Shown piece after piece: positions 7,183-17,339 of a stretch of DNA of 64,000 bases (position 1 is the stretch's first letter; every line of letters begins with the position of its first letter). Origin of the DNA: Polyangiaceae bacterium (GTDB lineage Bacteria > Myxococcota_A > Polyangia > Polyangiales > Polyangiaceae); contig JAKLKA010000002.1 in assembly GCA_023150915.1 (NCBI GenBank), positions 66,338-130,337 on the forward strand, read 5' to 3'. The translations under genes and the position numbers were made by a program. The notes beneath the pieces were generated by a model. That model did not search any database. It had not been told where the DNA came from and saw only the letters and a program-made list of their open reading frames with translations.

Positions 7183-9273
7183 TCACCAGCGCCGGCCGCG
7201 CGGCGCGCCTTTCAAGTCGGGTCCGCGCTCGACCTCGACCAGCGGGATCTTCTTCGACTCTTCGTCGTAGACGCGCTTCATCCGAGCCAGCTCTTCCGGG
7301 CGAGCCGCGGCGAGATCGGTCTCTTCCCACGGATCGCTCGCCAGGTCGAACAGCGAGAACGCGCGATCGTCGCCGAATGCGACGATCTTCCAGTCGCCGT
7401 CAATCACGGCACGCCGTCGATCCATCAAGTCCGAGCGCGGTTGATCGACCACGACTCGGCGGGGCAGGGCCGGCTCCGAGCCGAGGAGCTCCGGAACCAA
7501 GCTCTTGCCGCGGAAGGGGGGCGTCGCCGAGAGGCCCATCAGGTCAGCGATGGTCGGCGCCAGGTCGATGTGACTGCGCCGGACATCCGAGACGATGCGG
7601 GGCTTCGCCCCCGGGACACACACCAGCCACGGCACGCGCACTATGGACTCCCACAGCTCGTGACCGTGCCGATTGTGCTTCCGTTCGCCGAACCCCTCGC
7701 CATGATCCGAGCTGATGATCACTGCGGTGTGGGGCCACCAGGGCTTCTTCTGCGCGAAGTCGAGCAGCTCACCCACCCACCGGTCGGTGTATGCGACCTC
7801 GTGATCGTACAGGTCACGCGGGTGGCGGCCGAACCGCTCGACCCCCTTGTGCTGTTCGTAGGTGTGGTGCGGGTCCATGTAGTGCGCGAACAGGAAGAAA
7901 CGCTTGCCCCTGGCCTGATTGCTGTTGGCCGGAGCGCCGAGCACTTCTTTGGCAAGGCGGGTGAGCGGTTCGCCGGAGACGGATGCCACCTCTTTCAGGT
8001 CGACGCCGCCCGGCAGCGTGCGGTGCACGTCGAACCCTTGGTGGGTCAGGAACGTGGGCAGGAAGTAGCCGTGCGCTTGCGCCGAGAGAGTGCGGTGCCC
8101 GGCGGCCTGGGCCCGCTCGCTGATGAAGAGATTGTGCCGGTCGGGATACCGAGTGAAGAAGTACCCGTCGCGGCGCATCGCGCTCGGGTACTCCCCCACC
8201 AGCGCGGGCACCACGCTCTTGGCCGTGTAGCTCGAGAGCGAGTACCCGTTCGCGTACGCGACGCAGTGCTCTCTTCGAAAGGCGTCGATGCGAGGGGTGG
8301 TCTGGCGCGGGTAGCCGGTCCACGAGACGTCGGCGCGCCAGCTGTCGATCAAGAGCAGCAGCACGTTGAATGGTGCGCGAGCCGGAGGATCGGGTTTGGT
8401 CCGCGCGCTCGCGGTGACGGCTGGCACGGGCTTCGAGGGCTCGATGGCGATGGGCCCGGGCGGCGCCGGGTCGCAGCTGGCGAGTGAGAGCGCTGCGAGC
8501 GCGGCCAGCGCCGGTGGGACGCGCGAGCGAAGTCGCGGTGTGCGAAGCCGGATGAGCTCCGCCAGCAGGCGATCGATCTCGGACTGGTCTCGCAGATGAT
8601 GGCTGGCCGCGGTCCGTCGGGAGCCGCCCACTCGGACGCCGCAGAAGTCGGGACCCGCGAGCGCGAATGCGTCCTCGTCGGTGACGTCGTCGCCCACGAA
8701 GAGCACGGCATCGGCGCCGAGCGCCTTGCTGAGCCTCAGAATGGCCGTGCCCTTGTGCGGCGCGCCCTGGGCCACGACGTTCACCACCGCATGCCCGTCG
8801 ACCCGGCGCGCGCCCGGAAGCGCGTCCACCGCGCGGGCGATCGCCCGGTGCGCCTGGGTGCGGCTCGGCGCGCGCCGATAATGGATGCTGAGCGACTGGC
8901 CCTTGTCTTCGATCTCGACCCCGGGCAGCGAGCCGAGCGAGCGCTCGAGCTTTGCCTGCCAGCGGCGAACACGTGGAGACTCTCGAGTATGCTCGCCGTC
9001 TTCGGCGCCGTGGTTGCCGATGATGGCAGCGAGCGGCAGCCCCGCCAGTCGGGTCGCAACGTCGGCCCGCGCCCGTCCCGAGAGCACGGCCACCGGGTAG
9101 AGCTGCGCGACCTTCGCCAGCAGGCGGCGGGTGGGTGCGCGCAGCCGCGCGCGGTCTCGATCCACCACGATGGGAGAGAGGGTCCCGTCGAAGTCCAGGA
9201 CGACGAGGGTGTTCTTGCCTGCCAGACCGGACAGCCGCTCGAGCCCGGACCGAGCGAAGAGAGAGCGCGTCAC
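7183..9273 (-). CDS. otsB: OtsB-like trehalose-6-phosphatase fused to alkaline-phosphatase-superfamily domain
   Basis: This encodes 696 residues in two parts. Residues 20-240 are a HAD-type Ots[14 protein letters not shown] (Asp27), [14 protein letters not shown] and [12 protein letters not shown]. Residues 300-690 are a sulfatase-like alkaline-phosphatase-superfamily domain with [10 protein letters not shown] (metal Asp310) and [10 protein letters not shown]. The position of the sulfatase formylglycine Cys is Thr350 ([14 protein letters not shown]), as in phosphoethanolamine or phosphoglycerol transferases, so a true sulfatase is unlikely. Between them is Arg-rich sequence, a short hydrophobic run (252-266) and LASC with Cys267, like a buried lipoprotein signal. 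Either this is a membrane-spanning bifunctional protein or two genes have merged in frame. It overlaps otsA by 4 bases. Confidence 0.8.
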   Translation of the reverse strand: MTRSLFARSGLERLSGLAGKNTLVVLDFDGTLSPIVVDRDRARLRAPTRRLLAKVAQLYPVAVLSGRARADVATRLAGLPLAAIIGNHGAEDGEHTRESPRVRRWQAKLERSLGSLPGVEIEDKGQSLSIHYRRAPSRTQAHRAIARAVDALPGARRVDGHAVVNVVAQGAPHKGTAILRLSKALGADAVLFVGDDVTDEDAFALAGPDFCGVRVGGSRRTAASHHLRDQSEIDRLLAELIRLRTPRLRSRVPPALAALAALSLASCDPAPPGPIAIEPSKPVPAVTASARTKPDPPARAPFNVLLLLIDSWRADVSWTGYPRQTTPRIDAFRREHCVAYANGYSLSSYTAKSVVPALVGEYPSAMRRDGYFFTRYPDRHNLFISERAQAAGHRTLSAQAHGYFLPTFLTHQGFDVHRTLPGGVDLKEVASVSGEPLTRLAKEVLGAPANSNQARGKRFFLFAHYMDPHHTYEQHKGVERFGRHPRDLYDHEVAYTDRWVGELLDFAQKKPWWPHTAVIISSDHGEGFGERKHNRHGHELWESIVRVPWLVCVPGAKPRIVSDVRRSHIDLAPTIADLMGLSATPPFRGKSLVPELLGSEPALPRRVVVDQPRSDLMDRRRAVIDGDWKIVAFGDDRAFSLFDLASDPWEETDLAAARPEELARMKRVYDEESKKIPLVEVERGPDLKGAPRGRRW

Positions 9274-11477
9274 GCCGCCTCGTCCGTCGTCGAATCGAAG
9301 GCGAGCCGCACGCGCTGGCGCCGCCGCAGGCGAGCCGCGTCGACCAGCATGCGCCCCGCCCAGCGATAAACGTTGAACTCGGCGATGTGACGCCGGAGCG
9401 CGCGCATGCGCTGCCGTTGCTCCTCGATGGACATGTGCAGGGCCACTCCCAGGGCCGTGGCAGCTTGTTCGACGTCGTAGGGGTTCACCAGTAGCGCTTC
9501 CGGCATCTCTTGGGCCGCGCCGGTGAACTGACTCAGGACCAGCACTCCGCCCTCGTCCTCGCGGGCGGCGGCGAACTCTTTGGCGACCAGGTTCATCCCG
9601 TCGTGGAGACTGCTCACGTAGACGACGTCCGCCGCGCGATACAGCTCGAAGACCTGCGGAGGTTGATGGTGCTCGTGCAAGAGGACGACGGGCCGGTACC
9701 CGTCGGCGCCGAAGCGCTGGTTGATGCGCTGTGCGAGTGCGACGACCGCGTCGTTCAGCTGCCGATAGCGCTCGATCAACGTGCGACTCGGGGCCGCGAC
9801 CTGAATGAAGGTGAAGCGACCTCGATGCTCGGGGTGAAGCTCGAGCAAGCGCTCCACGGCGAGCAAGCGCTCCTCGACACCCTTGGTGTAGTCCAGCCGG
9901 TCGACTCCCACGCCGATCAGGGCATCGCCTTTCAAGCCAAAGCGCTCACTCACGTTCTGGCGACACCGTGCGACAGGCGGCAGGCCCGCGAGCCAGTGGA
10001 CCGGCCACTCCACCGAGATGGGATATGGACGCACGAAGGTGCGGTGCCCGCCGCGGACCACCGCCGAGAGCTCGCGGTCGATTCGGGCTTCGAGGTAGCG
10101 GTCCACCGAGTCGAAGAAGTTGTTGCAGTGCGCCTGGGTGTGGAAGCCGACGATGCTGCTGCCGAGCAAGCCCTCGAGCAGTTCCTTGCGCCAGGGGCAA
10201 ATCCCGAAGCGCTCCGCATTGGGCCATGGCACGTGCCAAAACGTGAGCACGGTGGCCTTGGGCAGGCGCTCGCGGATCAGCTTCGGCGCCAACGCCAGGT
10301 GGTAGTCTTGCACCAAGACGATCGGGTCGTCCGAGTCGACCTCGCTGACCACGGCGTCCACGAATTTGCGATTGGCCGCGGAATACTGCTCGAAATCGCC
10401 GGCGCGAAACACCGGCCGGGTGTGAGCGATGTGGCAGAGCGGCCAGAGCCCCTCGTTGGCGAAGCCGTAATAATAGCCGTGCTCTTCGGCTTCGCTCAGC
10501 CAGACGCGCCGGATGGCATACGACTCTTCCCCCGGCGGAACGCGCACCCGGTCATGCACGTCGACCGTCTCGCGATCGGCCGACCCACTGCCGTGCGCGA
10601 CCCAGACCCCGGAGCACGCTCGCATCACCGGTTCGAGCGCGGTGACCAGGCCGCTGGCCGGGTTCACGACGCGGACTGAGCCGTCTCGGGCTCGCTCGTG
10701 GATGTATGGCTCGCGGTTGGCGACGACGATGATGCGCTCGCCGTGGAGGTGCCGCTGCAGCGTCTGCTTCAGACGTTGCGGGTTCCACTCACCCGCATCC
10801 AGCTCCGCATCGCGTTCGCTGACCACCCGCTCGACCAGCGCGCGCACGTCGCCGATCAGCGGACGAAACTCGGGCCGGGTCGGCGCCTGGCTGCCGAGCT
10901 CGCTTCGTAGCTCGTCGCTCCAGCGACGGAAGGCCCACCGCGTGGCCAGGAAGGTCAGCGCGGACGCCGACATCGCCAGAAGCGCGAAGGCGCCGATCAA
11001 GAAGCGCTGCATCGTGGCTTCGCGTCGGTTCAGAAACGACAGATCGTGCACGAGCACCACGAAGCCGAGCCGGCTGCCGTCGACTTCGAGCGGCAACGCC
11101 GAGACGTGGACCTCGCCCCCCGGCAAGTCGTGCGTGCCGCCCCGGGACTCGCGCCGGAGGTCGCCGACCTGCCGGCAAGAAAACACTGCTGGATAGTCCC
11201 GCGTGCGGGCCAGCGTCTCGAACGTGTCCGAGCACGCGGCCGCCGCCATGATGCGCTCGTCACGGGTGATCTCAGCCAGCACGTCGCTGAGCTCCGACGG
11301 GTTCGTCCAGTGCGCGACCAGCGATCGGCGCGCGCCGCGCACGGCCAGATCGGCACGCAGGCGCACGTCCTTCTCGAACCACCCCTGCGTCGTGCGATGC
11401 ACCAGGGCCCAGGCTGCCCAGGTGAGCAGCCCGAGCCCGAGGACGAGCGCGATCGCGAGGCGAGTGGTCTTCGACAC
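9270..11477 (-). CDS. otsA: Trehalose-6-phosphate synthase with membrane sensor-like N-terminus
   Basis: This encodes 735 residues from a GTG. Residues 7-27 and 158-179 are transmembrane helices enclosing about 130 extracytoplasmic residues, followed by a helical linker, a layout like a chemoreceptor or histidine-kinase input module. Residues 245-715 are a GT20 OtsA domain that makes trehalose-6-phosphate from a nucleotide-glucose and glucose-6-phosphate. Motifs are VVANREPY, VQDYHLALAP, FWHVPWPN, GVDRLDYTKGVEERL and SSLHDGMNLVAKEF. Classical OtsA is soluble and about 470 residues. It heads the otsA-otsB-treS unit and ends in a 4-base overlap with otsB. The membrane domain suggests control by an external cue (inference). 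Confidence 0.9.
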   Translation of the reverse strand: MSKTTRLAIALVLGLGLLTWAAWALVHRTTQGWFEKDVRLRADLAVRGARRSLVAHWTNPSELSDVLAEITRDERIMAAAACSDTFETLARTRDYPAVFSCRQVGDLRRESRGGTHDLPGGEVHVSALPLEVDGSRLGFVVLVHDLSFLNRREATMQRFLIGAFALLAMSASALTFLATRWAFRRWSDELRSELGSQAPTRPEFRPLIGDVRALVERVVSERDAELDAGEWNPQRLKQTLQRHLHGERIIVVANREPYIHERARDGSVRVVNPASGLVTALEPVMRACSGVWVAHGSGSADRETVDVHDRVRVPPGEESYAIRRVWLSEAEEHGYYYGFANEGLWPLCHIAHTRPVFRAGDFEQYSAANRKFVDAVVSEVDSDDPIVLVQDYHLALAPKLIRERLPKATVLTFWHVPWPNAERFGICPWRKELLEGLLGSSIVGFHTQAHCNNFFDSVDRYLEARIDRELSAVVRGGHRTFVRPYPISVEWPVHWLAGLPPVARCRQNVSERFGLKGDALIGVGVDRLDYTKGVEERLLAVERLLELHPEHRGRFTFIQVAAPSRTLIERYRQLNDAVVALAQRINQRFGADGYRPVVLLHEHHQPPQVFELYRAADVVYVSSLHDGMNLVAKEFAAAREDEGGVLVLSQFTGAAQEMPEALLVNPYDVEQAATALGVALHMSIEEQRQRMRALRRHIAEFNVYRWAGRMLVDAARLRRRQRVRLAFDSTTDEAA

Positions 11478-11535
11478 GGGTCGACCACCTTACCCGTGCT
11501 CGACATCGAGCCAACCAGTTTCGGTCTCAGCGGAA

Positions 11536-14256
11536 TCACGCCGCGCCGCGCCGGCGCAGGACAAGACCTCGAACGGCCTTGTGGAGCTCCAGCGCGAGCG
11601 GCGCGAGCAGGGCGACCGCGACCAACTTGGGCCACTCGTCCAGCGCGACCCACCGCGCGCGCAGGACCGAGCTGAGCCCGGGAGTCACCAGCGCTGCAAC
11701 GTGGATCGAGAAAGCCACCAGCGTGCCGCCGAGCAAGAGCGGGTTCTTCAGCGGGCTCAGCCTGAACATCGAGACGGTCTCGGAGCGGCTCGCCCCGACC
11801 TGGAAGTTCTCGAAGATGACCAGCAAGAGCAGAAGCGCGTTGCGTGCCGCGTCCGTCGGCCATCCCGCCGTGATGAACGAGCGGAACGTGAGCACGCCCG
11901 CCAGCCCCATCACAATCGCCGTGACGGCGACGCGCTCGAGCATGAGCTGATTGAAGATGGCCTCACGCGTCGCGCGCGGGGGCTTTCGAAGCTCGCCCCC
12001 CTCCGCGGGCTCGAAGGCGAGCGCCACGTCCTGGATGCCGTTGGTGACCAGGTTGAGCCAGAGCAATTGCGCGGGCAAGAGCGGCGGTGGGAGCCCCATC
12101 GAGACGGCCAACAGGAAGAGCGTCACCTCCGTCGCCCCGGTGGAGACCAGGAGGAACACGACCTTCCGGACGTTCGCGTAGGCGATGCGGCCTTCTTCGA
12201 TGCCCGCCACGAGCGACGCGAAGTTATCGTCCGTGACGATGAGCGATGACGCCTCTCGGGCCACGTCGGTCCCGCGTTTGGCCATGGCGACGCCGACGTG
12301 GGCCGCCCGAAGCGCGGGGGCGTCGTTGGCCCCGTCGCCTGTCACGGCGACGAAGTGTCCGAGCCGTGTCAGCGCGTGCACAATGGCCAGCTTCTGCGCT
12401 GGCTCGACCCGGGCGAAGACGCGGGCCTTCTGCACCAGCGCGTCGAGCGCTGGCTGGCCCTCGAGCTCGGCCTCGCGCAGCTCTGCTCCGGTGACCACCT
12501 GCTGGAGCGACTCGACCATCCCCAACTGCGCTGCGATGGCGAATGCAGTCATCGGGTGGTCGCCGGTGACCATCGCGACCTCGACCCCCGCTTGCCGGCA
12601 GGACGCGACCGCGGCCTTCGCTTCAGGGCGCAGGGGGTCGATCATCGCGACCAGCCCGAGGAACACCAGACCCTCCAAGTGGTGCGGCCCCAAGCTCTCG
12701 TCCGGGGCGACCGAGATGGGACCGGACGCGAACCCGAGCACGCGGTAGCCCTCGGAGGCCAGCTGTGCCGCCTGCTGCTGGATCGCGCCGGCGTCCATCG
12801 GAACGTCGCCGGCGCGGGTGAGCATGGAGCTGCACATGGGGATCAACCGCTCGAACGCGCCTTTGACGTGGACGACGCTGTGATCCCCAGCGCGATTGAG
12901 CGAGGCCGCGAAGCGGCGCTCGGCCTCGAAGGGGATGAGGCCAACGGCGGGGCGTTGTTCCTCGAGCTCTGCGCGCAGCAGGCCGACCTTGTGCCCGAAG
13001 GCGAGCAGGGCCACGTCCACCGCGTCGCCGTGGTGGATCCAGTCGTCCCCCCGGCGTCCCAAGAAGCCATCGTTGCAGAGGACCGCGGTCTCCGCGAGCC
13101 GGGCCGCCATCATCGCTGCTGTTGCCAGCTCGATGCCTTCGGGCTCCACGTTCCCGTCCGGGCGAGTCCCCGTCCCCGTCACGGTCCAGGGCTTCTCGCT
13201 CGGGAACGCGACGCGCGTGACCGTGAGCTCGTTCATCGTGAGCGTGCCCGTCTTGTCCGATGCCACGAAGGAGCAGGAGCCGAGCGCTTCGACCGCCACC
13301 AGCCTGCGAACGATCACGTTGCGCGTGCTCATCCTCCGCGTCGCGATCGACAGCGCCACTGTGAGCGCTACGGGCAGCCCCTCCGGGATCGCGGAGACCG
13401 CCAGCGCCACACACACCAGGAAGACCTGCCCGACCGGCATCCCTCGGAACGTCGCCACGGCGCCGACCAGCAGCACGGAGACGCCGACCGCCACCGCGAT
13501 TCGCCTCGCGAAGCGGTCCATCCGTTGTAACAGGGGTGGCTTGCCCCGCTCGCTCGCTCCGAGAGCGGCCGAGAGCGCGCCGAGCTCGGTCTTCGCCCCG
13601 GTCGCGATCACGACGCCGTGAGCCTTGCCCCGCACGGTCATCGTCCCCGCGAAGGTCATGTTCATGCGGTCGGCGACCCCCGCCTCTTCGGGCACGGTCG
13701 TCGTGGCGTCCTTCGGCGCTGCCGCGGACTCGCCCGTGAGGAGGGACTCGTCCACCTCGAGGCCCGTCGCGGAGAGAAGCCGGAGATCGGCCGGGACCTT
13801 TGCGCCCGCCTCGAGGAGCACGACGTCTCCGGGCACGAGCTCCACGGACTCGACTTCGTGCCGCTCGCCGCCACGCAGGACGAAGGACCGTTCCGGTACC
13901 AGCTTGCGCAGGGCGTCCGCGCTGCGCTCGGCGCCGTACTCCTGGATCGTGCCGATGATGGCGTTGAGGACTAGCACCACGACGATGAACGCCGCATCGG
14001 CCAGATAGCGCAGCGCGAAGGCGACGATGCCGGCCGCGATCAGGATGTAGATGAGCGGGCTCTTGAACTGCTGGACGAAGATGGCGGCGGCCGTCGGTGG
14101 CCGGGCGCGCGGCAAGGAGTTCGGGCCGTGGACGACCAGCCGGGCGAGGGCCTCCTCGGTCGTGAGACCATGGCTGCTAGTGCCGAGGGTCGCGAGCACG
14201 GCATCCGCGCTCGTCGTGTGGGCAGCCTTCGGCTCGATTCGCTCCCCAGTTGCCAT
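11536..14256 (-). CDS. P-type (P2-like) cation-transporting ATPase
   Basis: This encodes 906 residues from the ATG at 14256. It has the complete P-type order: N-terminal cation ATPase region, LLTGES (actuator), AISAIPEGLPVALTV in transmembrane helix 4, the phosphorylation site [10 protein letters not shown], and the hinge GDGANDAPALRAAHVGVAM, then C-terminal membrane helices. The PEGLP helix and overall form fit the Ca2+/Na+ (P2) group rather than heavy-metal or K+ pumps; the ion cannot be fixed from sequence alone. It lies 116 bases downstream of a second P-type ATPase gene and 58 bases upstream of otsA, all on the minus strand. Confidence 0.9.
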   Translation of the reverse strand: MATGERIEPKAAHTTSADAVLATLGTSSHGLTTEEALARLVVHGPNSLPRARPPTAAAIFVQQFKSPLIYILIAAGIVAFALRYLADAAFIVVVLVLNAIIGTIQEYGAERSADALRKLVPERSFVLRGGERHEVESVELVPGDVVLLEAGAKVPADLRLLSATGLEVDESLLTGESAAAPKDATTTVPEEAGVADRMNMTFAGTMTVRGKAHGVVIATGAKTELGALSAALGASERGKPPLLQRMDRFARRIAVAVGVSVLLVGAVATFRGMPVGQVFLVCVALAVSAIPEGLPVALTVALSIATRRMSTRNVIVRRLVAVEALGSCSFVASDKTGTLTMNELTVTRVAFPSEKPWTVTGTGTRPDGNVEPEGIELATAAMMAARLAETAVLCNDGFLGRRGDDWIHHGDAVDVALLAFGHKVGLLRAELEEQRPAVGLIPFEAERRFAASLNRAGDHSVVHVKGAFERLIPMCSSMLTRAGDVPMDAGAIQQQAAQLASEGYRVLGFASGPISVAPDESLGPHHLEGLVFLGLVAMIDPLRPEAKAAVASCRQAGVEVAMVTGDHPMTAFAIAAQLGMVESLQQVVTGAELREAELEGQPALDALVQKARVFARVEPAQKLAIVHALTRLGHFVAVTGDGANDAPALRAAHVGVAMAKRGTDVAREASSLIVTDDNFASLVAGIEEGRIAYANVRKVVFLLVSTGATEVTLFLLAVSMGLPPPLLPAQLLWLNLVTNGIQDVALAFEPAEGGELRKPPRATREAIFNQLMLERVAVTAIVMGLAGVLTFRSFITAGWPTDAARNALLLLLVIFENFQVGASRSETVSMFRLSPLKNPLLLGGTLVAFSIHVAALVTPGLSSVLRARWVALDEWPKLVAVALLAPLALELHKAVRGLVLRRRGAA

Positions 14257-14372
14257 CGCGCCCGCGACCTTACCATCGGCGCGGCACCGGGCGGCGCGGT
14301 ATCGAGCCAGGAGAGTATCGAGGCATCCATCGTCGCGGCGCTCGCGCTGGCGAACCGGCAGCTCATTCGCCG

Positions 14373-17066
14373 TCACGCGGGTGCGCGGCCGACCACGCCC
14401 TGAGAGCGCGAGAAGAGCAGGACGGAGCAGAGCTTCCGGAGCTCTTCGGCGACGAGGATCGTGGACGCAATCCCGAAGGCCAAGACCCAGTCTCCGAGCG
14501 ACAGCGCCTCGGTCCCGAACACCAGCTGCGCCGGTGCCCAGCTCACGGCGACGACCTGCAGCACGAGAACGGCACCGAGCGCGAGCCACAGACGCGGGTT
14601 CGAGAAGGCGAAGCGCGTCAACGCGGTGCGCCCCTCGGTGCGCGCGTTGAACGCGTTGAAGATCTGGAACAAGACGAAGGTCGTGAACGCCAGCGTCAGC
14701 GCATGACGCGTTCCAGACCCGAGGCCGTGGCGGAACGCGGCCAGCGTCCCTGCGGCCATCAGCACGCCATAGAAAAAGAGCACCGCGAACCTGCGCCACG
14801 TGAGGATCGCGTCGCCCTTCCTTCGGGGGGGGTCCGTCATGATCCCGGGCCGCGGCGGGTCGAGACCCAGCGTCATGGCCGGCGGCCCGTCCATGATGAT
14901 GTTGATCCAAAGCAGCTGGATGGCAGTGAACGGCGACGGCAGCGCGAGCAGCGAGGCTCCGGTGACCGTGAGGACCGCGCCGATGTTCGTGGAGAGCTGG
15001 AAGCGCACGAATTTGACGATGTTGTCGTAGATGGTCCGCCCCTCTTCGACGGCGCCGACGATGGTCGCGAAGTTATCGTCAGCGAGCACCATGGCGGCCG
15101 CTTCCTTGGTCACCTCGGTGCCGGTTCGGCCCATGGCGATGCCGATGTCGGCGGTCTTGACCGCAGGCGCGTCGTTGACGCCGTCCCCGGTCATGGCCAC
15201 CACGTGCCCATCGATCTGCAGCGCGCGCACTATCCTGAGCTTGTGCTCGGGTGACACTCGGGCAAACACCCCGACGCGCTGCGCGACCCGAGCCAGCTCT
15301 TCGTCGCTCATCGCGTCGATCTCGGGCCCCGTCAACGCCTGACCCTCGATGCCGACTTCCGCTGCGATGGCCAGCGCGGTGGCCTTCTGATCGCCGGTGA
15401 TCATCTTCACACCCACTCCAGCCCGAGCGCAGCGCGCGACGGCGACTCGCGCCTCCGGTCGCGGCGGGTCGATGATCCCGATCAGACCCACGAAGGTGAG
15501 GCCGTTGACGTATCTGGTCGTGCTCCCAGGCTCCGGGTCGATGCCCTCGATGTCGCGTTCGGCGACGGCGAGCACGCGCATGGCCTGGCCGGCCATCCGC
15601 TCCGACTCCGCCGAGATCGTTCGACGCGCTTCGTCGTCCAGCGGCTCGGTCCCGCGCGCGGCGAGGACGTGGGTGCTGCGCTCCAAGAGGACGTCGGGGG
15701 CCCCTTTGACGAGCACGAGCACGCGCTCCGAGTCCCGGTGGAACGTCGCCATCAGCTTGGTCGCGGAGTCGAACGGGAGCTCGTCGAGCCTCGGCATTCG
15801 CGCGGCCAGCTCGCTCGGGTCCACGCCAGCCTTGAGAGCCACCCCCAAGAGTGCACCCTCGGTCGGATCACCGACCAACGCTCCGTCGCGGATCTGCGCT
15901 TCGTTGCACAGCGCCACGGGTCGCACGAGCGGGCCGAGGTCCATCGATTCTGCCCCCTGGATCTCGCCGCGGGAGCTGTAGCTGTCGCCCGACACCGACA
16001 AGCGCCGGCCCCGGAACCAGACGGTGCGGGCTGTCATCTGGTTCATCGTCAGCGTGCCGGTCTTGTCGGAGCAGATCACCGTCGTGCAGCCCAACGTCTC
16101 GACGGCGGAGAGCTTCTTGATGATCGCGTGCCTCCTCGCCATGCGCTGCATGCCGAGCGCGAGGGTCACGGTCACGACGGCCGGGAGCCCCTCGGGTATG
16201 GCGGCGACCGCGAGCGCGATGGCGTCCATCACCTCCTTGAGGAGCGGCTCGCCTCGGAGCACGTCGATCGTCAGTACGACGCTCACCACCGCGACCGCGA
16301 TCAGCGCCAGGCGCTTCCCCAGGCGATCGAGCTCGACCTGAAGCGGCGTGGCACCCGGGCCGGCGTCCTCCAGCATCCCGGCGAGCTTCCCCATCTGCGT
16401 TCCCATCCCGGTCTCCGTGACCAGCAGCTCCAGCCGGCCTCGGGTCGCGACGGTGTTCATGAAGACGCAGTTGGAGCGCTCCGCGAGGGGGGTGTCCCTG
16501 GCCAATACGTCCCCCGCGCGCTTCTCGACCGCGTGCGACTCGCCAGTCAGCGCGGACTCGTTCACCTCGACGCTGTGGCTCGCCACGACGCGTCCGTCGG
16601 CGGGGATCCGGTCCCCGCCCTCGATCAGCACGATGTCCCCAGGCACGATCTGCTCGACGTCGATCTCTTCGACGACGCCCTCGCGGCGCACCCGCGCCTT
16701 GCCCACCAACATGCGCTTGAGCGCAGTGACAGCCGCCTCCGCTCGGTGTTCCTGGAGGAAACCCAGGAAGGCGTTGAGCAGGACCACGGTCAGGATGACG
16801 ACCGCATCCTTGATGTCACCGACGACCGCAGCGAGCGCCGAGGCCACCAGAAGGACGACGATCAGCAAGCTCCTGAACTGCTCCAGGAACAGCTTCCACG
16901 CTGGCTTCGGAGGACGCCGGCGCAGTCGGTTTGGGCCGAGGCGGGTCAGGCGCGCCGCCGCTTCTTTGCGCGTCAGGCCAGAGCCACTCGGGGCTTCGAG
17001 AAGCTCCGCCACGCGCGCCGCCGGCTCGGCGTGCCAGAGCGGGCCTCTCTCCTGGAGGCTCTCCAT
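14373..17066 (-). CDS. P-type Ca2+-like cation-transporting ATPase
   Basis: This encodes 897 residues from the ATG at 17066; the frame is open further upstream but only with low-complexity Arg-rich sequence. Motifs are [56 protein letters not shown] and [20 protein letters not shown]. The FPLP-like strings of metal pumps are absent, and the PEGLPAVVT helix followed by LGMQRMA matches SERCA/PMCA-type (P2A) pumps, so Ca2+ export is the most likely role. It is paralogous to, but clearly diverged from, the adjacent ATPase. The bases from 17067 to 17339 hold nothing I could identify. Confidence 0.9.
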   Translation of the reverse strand: MESLQERGPLWHAEPAARVAELLEAPSGSGLTRKEAAARLTRLGPNRLRRRPPKPAWKLFLEQFRSLLIVVLLVASALAAVVGDIKDAVVILTVVLLNAFLGFLQEHRAEAAVTALKRMLVGKARVRREGVVEEIDVEQIVPGDIVLIEGGDRIPADGRVVASHSVEVNESALTGESHAVEKRAGDVLARDTPLAERSNCVFMNTVATRGRLELLVTETGMGTQMGKLAGMLEDAGPGATPLQVELDRLGKRLALIAVAVVSVVLTIDVLRGEPLLKEVMDAIALAVAAIPEGLPAVVTVTLALGMQRMARRHAIIKKLSAVETLGCTTVICSDKTGTLTMNQMTARTVWFRGRRLSVSGDSYSSRGEIQGAESMDLGPLVRPVALCNEAQIRDGALVGDPTEGALLGVALKAGVDPSELAARMPRLDELPFDSATKLMATFHRDSERVLVLVKGAPDVLLERSTHVLAARGTEPLDDEARRTISAESERMAGQAMRVLAVAERDIEGIDPEPGSTTRYVNGLTFVGLIGIIDPPRPEARVAVARCARAGVGVKMITGDQKATALAIAAEVGIEGQALTGPEIDAMSDEELARVAQRVGVFARVSPEHKLRIVRALQIDGHVVAMTGDGVNDAPAVKTADIGIAMGRTGTEVTKEAAAMVLADDNFATIVGAVEEGRTIYDNIVKFVRFQLSTNIGAVLTVTGASLLALPSPFTAIQLLWINIIMDGPPAMTLGLDPPRPGIMTDPPRRKGDAILTWRRFAVLFFYGVLMAAGTLAAFRHGLGSGTRHALTLAFTTFVLFQIFNAFNARTEGRTALTRFAFSNPRLWLALGAVLVLQVVAVSWAPAQLVFGTEALSLGDWVLAFGIASTILVAEELRKLCSVLLFSRSQGVVGRAPA

Positions 17067-17339
17067 GGCAAGACCGTTGCGTTCATGCGCCCGAAACGCA
17101 AGCCCCTCTTGTGCTGCACGCAAAAAGTGCTGCCGCCGCACTCCTTGGACTCGAGCGCGCTGCGGGCGTTGCGCGCCTCGGCGAACCATCGCATCGGACC
17201 TGATTGCCCCCCGGATCGCGCCCGGGCGCGGCGCCGCGAATGAGACTCGGTGGGTCGCCCGAGCCGAGTCGCCCCTGTTGTCCGGAGCGCGGCTCTCGCC
17301 CATGATGCTCGCGCTCCGCGGAGCTCTGCGCGGTCACCG

